Source: Candidatus Zhuqueibacterota bacterium 4572_119 (GTDB taxonomy: Bacteria > Zhuqueibacterota > Zhuqueibacteria > Thermofontimicrobiales > Thermofontimicrobiaceae). Taken from it: a stretch of 5,050 nt of DNA. Shown here one piece after another: positions 1 to 5,050 of the stretch. The notes under the pieces were generated by a model that was not told the origin of the DNA, did no database searches, and saw only the letters and a list, made by a program, of their open reading frames with translations. The stretch covers positions 1 through 5,050 of the forward strand of contig NBLI01000171.1 of NCBI GenBank assembly GCA_002084535.1, written 5' to 3'. Every line of letters starts with the position of its first letter. Positions within the stretch are counted from its first letter, which is position 1. A program made the position numbers and the translations under genes.

Positions 1-1407
1 ATAAAGCATTCTACGCGTTGTTTCAAAATCACCACTTTTTAACTGGCAAAAGTATATTCCGCTGGGAACATTTTCATTATATGCATTTTTGCCGTTCCAG
101 ACTACGGCATGGTAGCCGGCATCCAGTTTACGTTCATATAATGTTTTTACTTCTTTCCCAACGATATTATAAATCTTTAAGGATACAAATTCAAATCCAG
201 GTAACTGAAACGATATTTTTGTCTCGCTGTTAAATGGATTGGGATAATTTTGTACCAGAGCATGTTTTTTCGGTGATTGTATTTTTACCTCGACAACATT
301 TGATAAATTAAACTGCCCGTCAAAATCGATTTGTTTCAGCCGGTAAAAAAGCCTTCCTACCGGTAAATTCTCATCAATAGCAGAATAAGATTGTGGTACC
401 GAAGTTGTACCCACGCCTTTGACAAAATTAATGCTTTGATAATCCGTCCCATTTCCGCTTCTTTCAATTGCAAAGCCGTAATTATCTGTTTCAGAAAGCG
501 TGTGCCAATTTAATAGCACCGAATTTTGATTTACATCAACCGTGAAAGATACCAATTCTACAGGTACATAATAGGTAACATAAGCGCCGGAGGCGGTGCA
601 TGCATATCCACCAAATTGAACATCATCAGTAACATCATCATAAGATATGCGGAAATATCCGGATTCACCCCAACTGCCGCCCCAGCTATTTTTTGCTTTG
701 AAGTACTCTTCTGAATCATCATAACCGACTACCAGTATCGCATGTCCCCGGTCTTCAGAAATCGGTCCACCTTCATAATTATAAATTCCACCATCATACC
801 TGTCAAAAGTGGTGTCCGCCGGCACGTACATACTCACACAAACCGGTCCTGTTTGCAACAGGTTCTTCAATGAGTTAATCGTGCTGCTATTCGGTACACC
901 CCAGCGCCCATAATAATCATAATTCGTCACAAATAATCCGTATTCAGGATCCGAACACTTATTTCCACAATTTCCATTCGTCGCAGTATAAACATAGCAA
1001 ACTTCTGGTGGAATGCCGGAGTCATGTGTGTACTTCAAAGCATCGCCATACCAACCTCCGCTGCAACTTCCCTCTTCTACACAGGAAATCACAACTTGTT
1101 CTGATACGTCATTTTCATTACTAATATTTTCAACCAGCGCCACAGCTGCAAAAGCCCAACACGATCCGCAGCTTGATTGATTTTTAACATCGCTGTCATT
1201 TGCACTCCAATCGATAGATGCCTGAAGATCGCCGCTTGAGAAACTCTGAACATCAACTTTGTGTGTTTCCCAGTAATCCAAGACTACCTGTGGAATTACC
1301 AGTCCATACTCACGATCTGTTTCCGCGGACGAAGCGAAAGCATAGATAATCATAAAAAGAATGAGACTTACAAAAATCATTCTGTATTTATGAGAGTGTA
1401 CTGTCAT
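1..1407 (-). CDS. Secreted papain-family (C1A) cysteine protease with type IX secretion sorting domain; 3' end beyond the window
   Basis: Reading leftward from ATG at 1407-1405 there are 469 uninterrupted codons, still open at base 1. Residues about 10-28 form a signal peptide (IFVSLILFMIIYAFASSAE). The peptidase C1A domain spans about 62-275. It has the oxyanion Gln77 and catalytic Cys83 in QSSCGSCWAFAA, His222 in GHAILVVGYDD and Asn240 in KNSWGGSWGESGYF, so the full catalytic set is present. Cys80/Cys114 and Cys109/Cys147 sit where papain disulfides occur. Residues 281-376 are a fibronectin-like beta module, and 384-469 are a type IX (Por) sorting domain with NYPNPFN, VSLKIYNIVGKEV and VPSGIYF. 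The sequence stops at RRML-Y, normally within a few residues of the C-terminus of this domain, so little is missing. Only about 35 residues separate the signal peptide from the mature domain, too short for an I29 inhibitory propeptide. Expected role is extracellular or surface-bound protein degradation after Sec and type IX export. ATG at 1380 (residue 10) is an alternative start; neither has a clear Shine-Dalgarno. Family assignment is firm; the substrate is unknown. Confidence 0.95.
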   Translation of the reverse strand, partial: MTVHSHKYRMIFVSLILFMIIYAFASSAETDREYGLVIPQVVLDYWETHKVDVQSFSSGDLQASIDWSANDSDVKNQSSCGSCWAFAAVALVENISNENDVSEQVVISCVEEGSCSGGWYGDALKYTHDSGIPPEVCYVYTATNGNCGNKCSDPEYGLFVTNYDYYGRWGVPNSSTINSLKNLLQTGPVCVSMYVPADTTFDRYDGGIYNYEGGPISEDRGHAILVVGYDDSEEYFKAKNSWGGSWGESGYFRISYDDVTDDVQFGGYACTASGAYVTYYVPVELVSFTVDVNQNSVLLNWHTLSETDNYGFAIERSGNGTDYQSINFVKGVGTTSVPQSYSAIDENLPVGRLFYRLKQIDFDGQFNLSNVVEVKIQSPKKHALVQNYPNPFNSETKISFQLPGFEFVSLKIYNIVGKEVKTLYERKLDAGYHAVVWNGKNAYNENVPSGIYFCQLKSGDFETTRRMLY

Positions 1408-1474
1408 GGTAATTCACTTATTTAAATTAATTGGTGAGCAAATGGTGCTTTTTGATTTCATTTCCAGACACGCA

Positions 1475-1503
1475 ATTATTATGCCCTTTTAACATTTTGT
1501 CAA
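1475..1503 (-). promoter_or_regulatory. Candidate sigma70-like promoter for the cysteine protease gene
   Basis: On the minus strand a perfect -35 hexamer TTGACA (1503-1498) is followed by a 17-base spacer and AATAAT (1480-1475), a 5-of-6 match to the -10 consensus. Transcription would begin near 1468 and give a leader of about 60 bases before the ATG at 1407. The Bacteroidetes-type TAnnTTTG element is not evident here. The prediction rests on sequence match and position only. Confidence 0.55.
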
Positions 1504-1516
1504 TTGAATTGCACAA
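1497..1516. promoter_or_regulatory. Imperfect dyad overlapping the -35 box, possible operator
   Basis: TTGT-CAATT-G-AATTG-C-ACAA reads as an inverted repeat with one extra base on the right arm. The core CAATT-G-AATTG is perfect. It covers the -35 hexamer of the leftward promoter, a place where a repressor could act. With arms this short and AT-rich, chance is a serious alternative. Confidence 0.25.
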
Positions 1517-1578
1517 CGCGGCGCAACGACAAGAGCGAATGAATTTAATACTGCATTTCAGATCGACATAATCTATTG

Positions 1579-1608
1579 TTTATTATAAGATAAATCCATT
1601 ATAATAAA
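1579..1608. repeat. 10-bp perfect inverted repeat upstream of the operon promoter
   Basis: TTTATTATAA (1579-1588) and TTATAATAAA (1599-1608) are exact reverse complements separated by 10 bases, giving arm centres 20 bp apart, about two helical turns. It lies just upstream of the candidate -35 at 1630, a usual place for an activator or repressor site. The arms contain only A and T, so in this composition the match may be accidental. There is no GC-rich stem or T-tract, which argues against a terminator. Confidence 0.3.
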
Positions 1609-1629
1609 ATTACATTATATTGCTTGATT

Positions 1630-1659
1630 TTGAATAACTGTTTGTATATATTTTATAAT
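1630..1659 (+). promoter_or_regulatory. Candidate promoter for the rightward four-gene operon
   Basis: TATAAT at 1654-1659 is a perfect -10 hexamer. TTGAAT at 1630-1635 matches 4 of 6 positions of the -35 consensus, with an 18-base spacer. Transcription would start near 1666, leaving a leader of about 140 bases before the first gene. The surrounding DNA is AT-rich enough that TATAAT-like strings are common, so this is only the best candidate on this strand. Confidence 0.35.
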
Positions 1660-1748
1660 TAAAGGAAAATTCAGGTTAAACCATCATTGCTATCAAAAAC
1701 CTTTTCAAATAATTTATTTCACATTGAAATACAAACATATCATTTTGC

Positions 1749-1762
1749 AATACAGTTGTATT
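1749..1762. repeat. Short dyad AATACA-GT-TGTATT in the operon leader
   Basis: AATACA (1749-1754) and TGTATT (1757-1762) form a 6-bp perfect inverted repeat around two bases. Related strings occur nearby: TGTTTGTAT at 1639-1647, inside the candidate promoter spacer, and its exact 9-base reverse complement ATACAAACA at 1729-1737. Recurrent ATACA/TGTAT half-sites around one promoter could be operator half-sites for a dimeric regulator, but this is inferred from pattern only. Confidence 0.25.
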
Positions 1763-1804
1763 CTATAACTATTAAATAACTTTAACCAAAATTTCAATAT
1801 TAAA

Positions 1805-2650
1805 TTGAAAAACAAAAACAAATCAAAAAAAAACAGGTTGTGGAAAGTAATTTTTGTTTTATTATTAATTATTGTTTCTATTTATTATTATCCCAATTTT
1901 TATAAATCCACAGCAAAAAGAATTTACAGATTATTCCAACGTCCTCGGGCTGCCGTGGGAATTATCAAATGGAGCAATATTGATCAAGGAATTGAATCAT
2001 GCTCGGTTACGGTAAATAATCCGGACACAAGATTCGGTACTGAATTATTCATGCTGCGCGTTGATCCAAAATTTATCGAAACCCGAGTACTCTATCAAAA
2101 ACAACTTTCAACAGCACAAGATATCGCACGGTCAAATAGCGCGTTCGCCACGATAAATGGCAGCTTTTTCGATGAACAAAACCGTCCGCTCGGTTTGTTA
2201 ATTATCGATGGGGATCAAATTCAGCGCATGCCAACATCGGGAATGAGAAATTCGGGGATATTTTGTATTAAACATGACCGTCCAATAATTTATCACCGGG
2301 ATTCATATTTATCAAACAATACGATCCAGGCTATTCAATCCATGCCGAGACTCATCCATCGCGGCAGAGCCATCCAGAAATTACGCAATAAAGATGAACG
2401 AAAGCGAAGATCGGGTATCGCCATTGATTCATCAGGCAAAATTATTATTTATATTACCGATACTCACCTGAGCGGAATTAGTTTTTCTGACCTGCAAAAA
2501 TTCTTATTGAATCCTCAACTAAAAATTCGATCAGCGTTAAATCTTGATGGAGGCAAATCCAGTCAACTATATTTCAAACGCTTTGAACATGAAAAGCATA
2601 TTGTGGGATTAACAAAGGTCCCGGTTTTTTTAGGATTTTTTAAAAAATAG
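1805..2650 (+). CDS. Membrane-anchored phosphodiester glycosidase family (NAGPA-domain) protein
   Basis: This 281-residue protein has a lysine-rich N-terminus, one hydrophobic segment at about 14-29 (KVIFVLLLIIVSIYYY) and a C-terminal NAGPA-type domain, so the domain should lie outside the cytoplasmic membrane, either anchored or released by cleavage. Family hallmarks are AFATINGSFFD (113-123), PLGLLIIDG (128-136), MPRLIHRG (180-187), RSGIAID (202-208), the most diagnostic block ALNLDGGKSSQL (244-255), and the closing VPVFLGF (272-278). The family is named for the human uncovering enzyme that removes N-acetylglucosamine from a phosphodiester. Bacterial members are thought to act on sugar phosphodiester or cell-surface glycan linkages, but the substrate here is unknown. 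The start is TTG at 1805 with no visible Shine-Dalgarno. An in-frame stop at 1766 limits extension, and the first in-frame ATG (residue 83) would remove the anchor. TTG at 1838 (residue 12) is an alternative that keeps the membrane segment. It is the first gene of the probable operon. Confidence 0.88.
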   Translation: MKNKNKSKKNRLWKVIFVLLLIIVSIYYYPNFYKSTAKRIYRLFQRPRAAVGIIKWSNIDQGIESCSVTVNNPDTRFGTELFMLRVDPKFIETRVLYQKQLSTAQDIARSNSAFATINGSFFDEQNRPLGLLIIDGDQIQRMPTSGMRNSGIFCIKHDRPIIYHRDSYLSNNTIQAIQSMPRLIHRGRAIQKLRNKDERKRRSGIAIDSSGKIIIYITDTHLSGISFSDLQKFLLNPQLKIRSALNLDGGKSSQLYFKRFEHEKHIVGLTKVPVFLGFFKK

Positions 2651-2654
2651 GAGA
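2649..2654 (+). promoter_or_regulatory. Shine-Dalgarno AGGAGA deciding a TTG start
   Basis: AGGAGA begins within the stop codon of the preceding gene and lies five bases before TTG at 2660. It is the only strong ribosome binding site in the window. It supports TTG 2660 as a true start, because the signal peptide follows directly and there is no suitable ATG nearby. The overlap with the upstream stop suggests coupled translation of the two genes. Confidence 0.75.
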
Positions 2655-2659
2655 CAGCC

Positions 2660-4225
2660 TTGAAATCCTTAATTTTTAAATCGGCTTGTTTGATATTATT
2701 TTTCTCTTTTGGTTTCATTTTCGGATCAACACCAAAAGTTTATCAAACTTCAAAGACGAGTACAACCGAATTCGCCACAATAGATGTTTTGACGGTTATT
2801 TATAGTAATACTGCCGGCAAAAAAGTTTCCCCTGCTGAAATTGAAAATCTAAAAAATGGCATCAACTTGTCACGAGAATTTATTTGGCGAAATTCCGGGT
2901 GCAAGCTAAATCTAAATATTTCTTACCTCGTTATCGATGAGTATAAAAAGAAAAGTTTTTTCCCATCGGACGGTTTATTAAAACCTGAATATATAGAGCC
3001 GGATTTATTCGCGAATGGGATTACGCGAAACCAGTACGGAATAGTCATTGCCATCTACGCGCCTCCGGCTGGCGGTGGCAATTATGGCGGCATGAAAATA
3101 TTGGGACAATCTGGCTATTCATTTTTCCGATACCCTTGCCGGACTTCGGTAATTTATCCGGGTAAAAAAAGCGACATTAATTACAAAGCCACCTGGCTTT
3201 TTACTCACGAGATCCAACATTCCATCGATTTGATTTGCTACGAAGGCAGCAACGCGCCGGAAATGTGGCACGGGGATAAACCGCTTGATTATTCAATTAA
3301 CGCCGGAGAGCAATTTGACTACCAGGCGGAAATTTTTCGTAATTTCAAAAATTATCTGAAAATCAAATCACTCTGGGGACATATTCAAGCCGCGGTGGAT
3401 GCAGATAATGATCACTTCCCTGACCACGACAACCGTGTTCCCATCGATGAATTTCGCTTCGGCAGTGACACAACACTTGCGGATACGGACGGGGATGACT
3501 TGACAGATTTGGAAGAATTTATGGCGGGAATATACAAAGGAAGCAATCCGGGGTCAAAGGATACGGATATGGACGGTATGCCGGACAACCTGGATAAATA
3601 TCCTTTAAATGCGCTCCATCACCAAATTCCAAAAATCACTCCTCAATTTGAAAGTGGTTGGAACTCATGGTATTTAGTCAGTCAAAAAATGGATTTTTCT
3701 TCCAATTTTTTACTGGATATTCCCCTGAACACAAAAATTTATCTCAACTGGGATGAAGACTTTCTCTACTTTGGATGTGAGCTGGACGCTCCGGCAAAAG
3801 TACATCTCGATATTGATTTGCTGAATAATGGCTGGTGGCATGGCAAGGACAATTATCGAATTGTGATCGATCCATTTTCCAGCCGTTTTTCAGAAATCCG
3901 GGTGATGGATTGTACTGAGACAGCGAGGAATTTTCGTGAATCTTTGAACAGGGGACACTACGAAATGTGGGATGACGATCCAAAATATGTCGCTAAATTT
4001 GGTTATATTCTGGATGAATTGTCACTGGATTTGCAAACAAATGTGTTTGAAGACAGGCATATCATCAAAGTTAAAATCCCCAACAATCCAAAGATACCTT
4101 TCAAATTACAAAAGGACCATCAGCTTGGCGTCAGGATTTATTTTGACACGCCGGAATTGGGCAACCATGACTCATGGGCAACAGTTTATGAACAATACAG
4201 ATTTTTTGACCTAATACTCAGATAG
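2660..4225 (+). CDS. Secreted putative HExxH metalloprotease with TSP3-like repeats and CBM9/DOMON-like C-terminal domain
   Basis: This 521-residue protein starts at TTG, supported by a Shine-Dalgarno. Residues 1-23 are a Sec signal peptide (MKSLIFKSACLILFFSFGFI then FGS) without a lipobox. Residues about 38-240 form a domain I cannot assign to a named peptidase family. It contains a glycine-rich stretch PPAGGGNYGGMKILG (135-149) and THEIQHSID, where H183-E184-x-x-H187 is the classic zinc-protease motif. Candidate third ligands are His204 in MWHGDKP, or an acidic residue in GEQFDYQAEIF (216-226). Residues 247-312 hold three aspartate-rich loops, DADNDHFPDHDN, DTDGDDLTDLEEF and DTDMDGMPDNLD, resembling bacterial thrombospondin type 3 calcium-binding repeats. 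Residues about 325-521 look like a CBM9/DOMON-type beta sandwich: LNWDEDFLYFGCELDAP, HLDIDLLNNGWWHGKDNYRI, and a late WATVYEQYRFFDLIL strand. Inferred role is an extracytoplasmic protease held to a glycan or surface through the C-terminal domain. Signal peptide, HExxH and acidic repeats are seen directly; peptidase activity and glycan binding are inferred. Confidence 0.85.
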   Translation: MKSLIFKSACLILFFSFGFIFGSTPKVYQTSKTSTTEFATIDVLTVIYSNTAGKKVSPAEIENLKNGINLSREFIWRNSGCKLNLNISYLVIDEYKKKSFFPSDGLLKPEYIEPDLFANGITRNQYGIVIAIYAPPAGGGNYGGMKILGQSGYSFFRYPCRTSVIYPGKKSDINYKATWLFTHEIQHSIDLICYEGSNAPEMWHGDKPLDYSINAGEQFDYQAEIFRNFKNYLKIKSLWGHIQAAVDADNDHFPDHDNRVPIDEFRFGSDTTLADTDGDDLTDLEEFMAGIYKGSNPGSKDTDMDGMPDNLDKYPLNALHHQIPKITPQFESGWNSWYLVSQKMDFSSNFLLDIPLNTKIYLNWDEDFLYFGCELDAPAKVHLDIDLLNNGWWHGKDNYRIVIDPFSSRFSEIRVMDCTETARNFRESLNRGHYEMWDDDPKYVAKFGYILDELSLDLQTNVFEDRHIIKVKIPNNPKIPFKLQKDHQLGVRIYFDTPELGNHDSWATVYEQYRFFDLILR

Positions 4226-4235
4226 ATTCAATTTC

Positions 4236-4640
4236 ATGAAAAATAAAAATTCATTCTTATCCACAATCTTTAAATTACTTACAACCGGCGATAAAATATT
4301 AATATTGATTTTCTTTTTATTCGGATTTGTAAGTTTATTCGCGCTTCAACGTTATCAACAACCTGGAAGCACTGTATTGATCAAAATTGCAAACAATAAA
4401 ATTTATCGCTACAATTTGGATAAAGACCGCGAAATAAACCTGCACGGTCCCATCGGCACTACCCGTATTTTAATTCACAAAGGAAAAGTTCGCGTCATTC
4501 ACTCTGACTGCCCACAAAAAATTTGCGTCAAATCCGGCTGGATCAGCGGGTCGTTTGAGATAATCGTTTGCGTCCCCAACAAAATAATCATTGCCATAGA
4601 AAGTAAAAATAACCAGTACTTTGATGTTATCACCCAGTAA
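4236..4640 (+). CDS. NusG domain II-containing small membrane-anchored protein (EetA-like)
   Basis: This 134-residue protein has one transmembrane segment at about 20-37 (KILILIFFLFGFVSLFAL) after TTGD, the usual opening of this family, then a small beta-rich extracytoplasmic domain. The signature runs from 84 to 116: KVRVIHSDCPQKICVKSGWI followed by IVCVPNK, with conserved Cys92, Cys97 and Cys112. Despite the family name it has no NGN domain and is not the transcription factor NusG. Family members occur beside Gx-transporter proteins, ApbE flavinyltransferases and polyprenyl synthases, and include EetA of Firmicutes flavin-based extracellular electron transfer loci; the biochemical role remains poorly defined. 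It begins 10 bases after the previous stop, at an ATG with no clear Shine-Dalgarno, and its last 17 bases overlap the next gene, which is its usual family partner. The paired arrangement strengthens the assignment. Confidence 0.88.
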   Translation: MKNKNSFLSTIFKLLTTGDKILILIFFLFGFVSLFALQRYQQPGSTVLIKIANNKIYRYNLDKDREINLHGPIGTTRILIHKGKVRVIHSDCPQKICVKSGWISGSFEIIVCVPNKIIIAIESKNNQYFDVITQ

Positions 4641-5050
4641 AAAACATATTAATAACTCTTACTTAATTCGACTCGCTTTATTAATCGGGATCGGACTTAT
4701 TCTGTTTATGTTTGAATCGCTGATCCCGCGCCCGCTTCCCTGGGTAAAACCGGGTTTAGCCCATGTGGCAACTTTGATCGCTTTATTTACTTTGGGTAAC
4801 GCGGCAGCTTTGATCGTTGTGATCGGCAGGGTGTTGATAGGTTCTCTTCTGCTGGGAACATTGCTCAATCCAACTTTTCTGTTGAGCATCTCCGGTGGAT
4901 TATGCGCGACCTTTATTATGATTTTTCTTAAAAAAAACTTCCCCAAAACTTTCAGCATTTTTGGTATCAGTATTTCTGGAGCGGTTATTCATAACTTGAC
5001 GCAGTTGCTAATAGTTGAATTGCTGATCGTTCAAAAGGCTGAAATCTTCT
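4624..5050 (+). CDS. Gx transporter family (HepS_I, EetB-like) membrane protein, truncated by the right edge
   Basis: From ATG at 4624 there are 142 open codons plus one base, running off the right edge; the family is usually about 160-200 residues, so most of it is here. The protein is strongly hydrophobic, with membrane segments near residues 14-31, 46-66, 67-81, 84-101 and 110-137. Family motifs are ESLIPRPLPWVKPGLAHVAT (31-50), GRVLIGSLLLGT (68-79), FLLSISGGL (85-93) and FGISISGAVIHNLTQL (113-128). The family was once labelled heptaprenyl diphosphate synthase component I, but this is a multi-pass membrane protein without prenyltransferase DDxxD motifs, and S-component-like transport or a membrane redox role is more likely. 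It overlaps the NusG domain II gene by 17 bases in another frame, indicating translational coupling. TTG at 4621, directly before the ATG, is an alternative start. Confidence 0.88.
   Translation, partial: MLSPSKKHINNSYLIRLALLIGIGLILFMFESLIPRPLPWVKPGLAHVATLIALFTLGNAAALIVVIGRVLIGSLLLGTLLNPTFLLSISGGLCATFIMIFLKKNFPKTFSIFGISISGAVIHNLTQLLIVELLIVQKAEIF

Larger units (their letters stand above)
1408..1804. promoter_or_regulatory. Divergent AT-rich intergenic regulatory region
   Basis: These 397 bases separate two divergently transcribed genes and contain no coding region that I can support. The sequence is strongly AT-rich apart from a short GC-richer patch around 1512-1536. It holds a good sigma70-like promoter for the leftward protease (1475-1503), a weaker candidate for the rightward operon (1630-1659), and several inverted repeats: 1497-1516, 1579-1608, 1639-1647 with 1729-1737, and 1749-1762. 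If the rightward promoter call is right, the operon has a leader of roughly 140 bases. I do not recognise any known riboswitch in it. Confidence 0.7.

Noticed and set aside
18..714. Rightward open frames at 18-233 and 526-714
   Set aside because: They lie antisense within the cysteine protease gene, whose minus-strand frame has complete catalytic motifs and domains. Their translations show no domain-like features.
1579..1608. Rho-independent terminator
   Set aside because: The stem is entirely A-T and not followed by a proper T-tract, and it lies upstream of two divergent genes where no transcript is expected to end.
3744..4214. Open frames at 3744-3983 (minus) and 3972-4214 (plus)
   Set aside because: Both overlap the C-terminal domain of the 521-residue secreted protein in other frames and have no recognisable features.
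4236..4640. Transcription antitermination factor NusG
   Set aside because: The protein has a membrane anchor and only the domain II-like module with its three conserved cysteines. There is no NGN domain, so it is not the RNA polymerase factor.
4659..4958. Minus-strand open frame of 99 codons
   Set aside because: It lies opposite the Gx-transporter gene, whose plus-strand frame carries the family motifs.
4624..5050. Heptaprenyl diphosphate synthase component I as an enzyme
   Set aside because: This is a legacy family name. The sequence is a multi-pass membrane protein with no prenyltransferase aspartate-rich motifs.

Overview
This window carries five protein-coding genes in a compact, AT-rich bacterial context. 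The organism is probably a Gram-negative of the Bacteroidota/FCB group in the broad sense; Calditrichota, Ignavibacteriota or a related uncultured lineage fit best. The main clue is the leftward gene, which ends in a fibronectin-like beta module (PVELVSF... LKQIDFDG) followed by a NYPNPFN...PSGIYF type IX secretion (Por) sorting domain. That pairing is typical of these phyla. A sigma70-like promoter rather than the Bacteroidetes TAnnTTTG type argues mildly against a classical Bacteroidetes species. The phylum assignment is an inference, not a measurement.

Layout. Bases 1-1407 (minus strand) encode a secreted papain-family (C1A) cysteine protease whose last few codons lie beyond the left edge. 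Bases 1408-1804 are a divergent, gene-free, very AT-rich regulatory region with candidate promoters in both directions and several dyads. From 1805 to the right edge, four rightward genes are packed head to tail (gaps of 9 and 10 bases, then a 17-base overlap) and look like one operon: a membrane-anchored phosphodiester glycosidase (NAGPA-domain) protein; a secreted HExxH putative metalloprotease with TSP3-like calcium repeats and a CBM9/DOMON-like C-terminal domain; a small membrane-anchored NusG domain II protein; and a Gx-transporter (HepS_I) membrane protein cut by the right edge.

How the genes may work together. The first three coding regions all act outside the cytoplasm: two likely proteases and one glycan-directed hydrolase, suggesting turnover of external protein or glycan. 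The last two form a pair known from flavin/quinone redox loci, including the EetA-EetB pair of Firmicutes extracellular electron transfer loci, and often lie near ApbE flavinyltransferases or polyprenyl synthases. Those partners, if present, would lie to the right of this window. The most interesting points are the unusual domain architecture of the 521-residue protein and the joining of surface hydrolases to an EetAB-like module in one apparent operon. No RNA genes, mobile elements or CRISPR arrays were seen.
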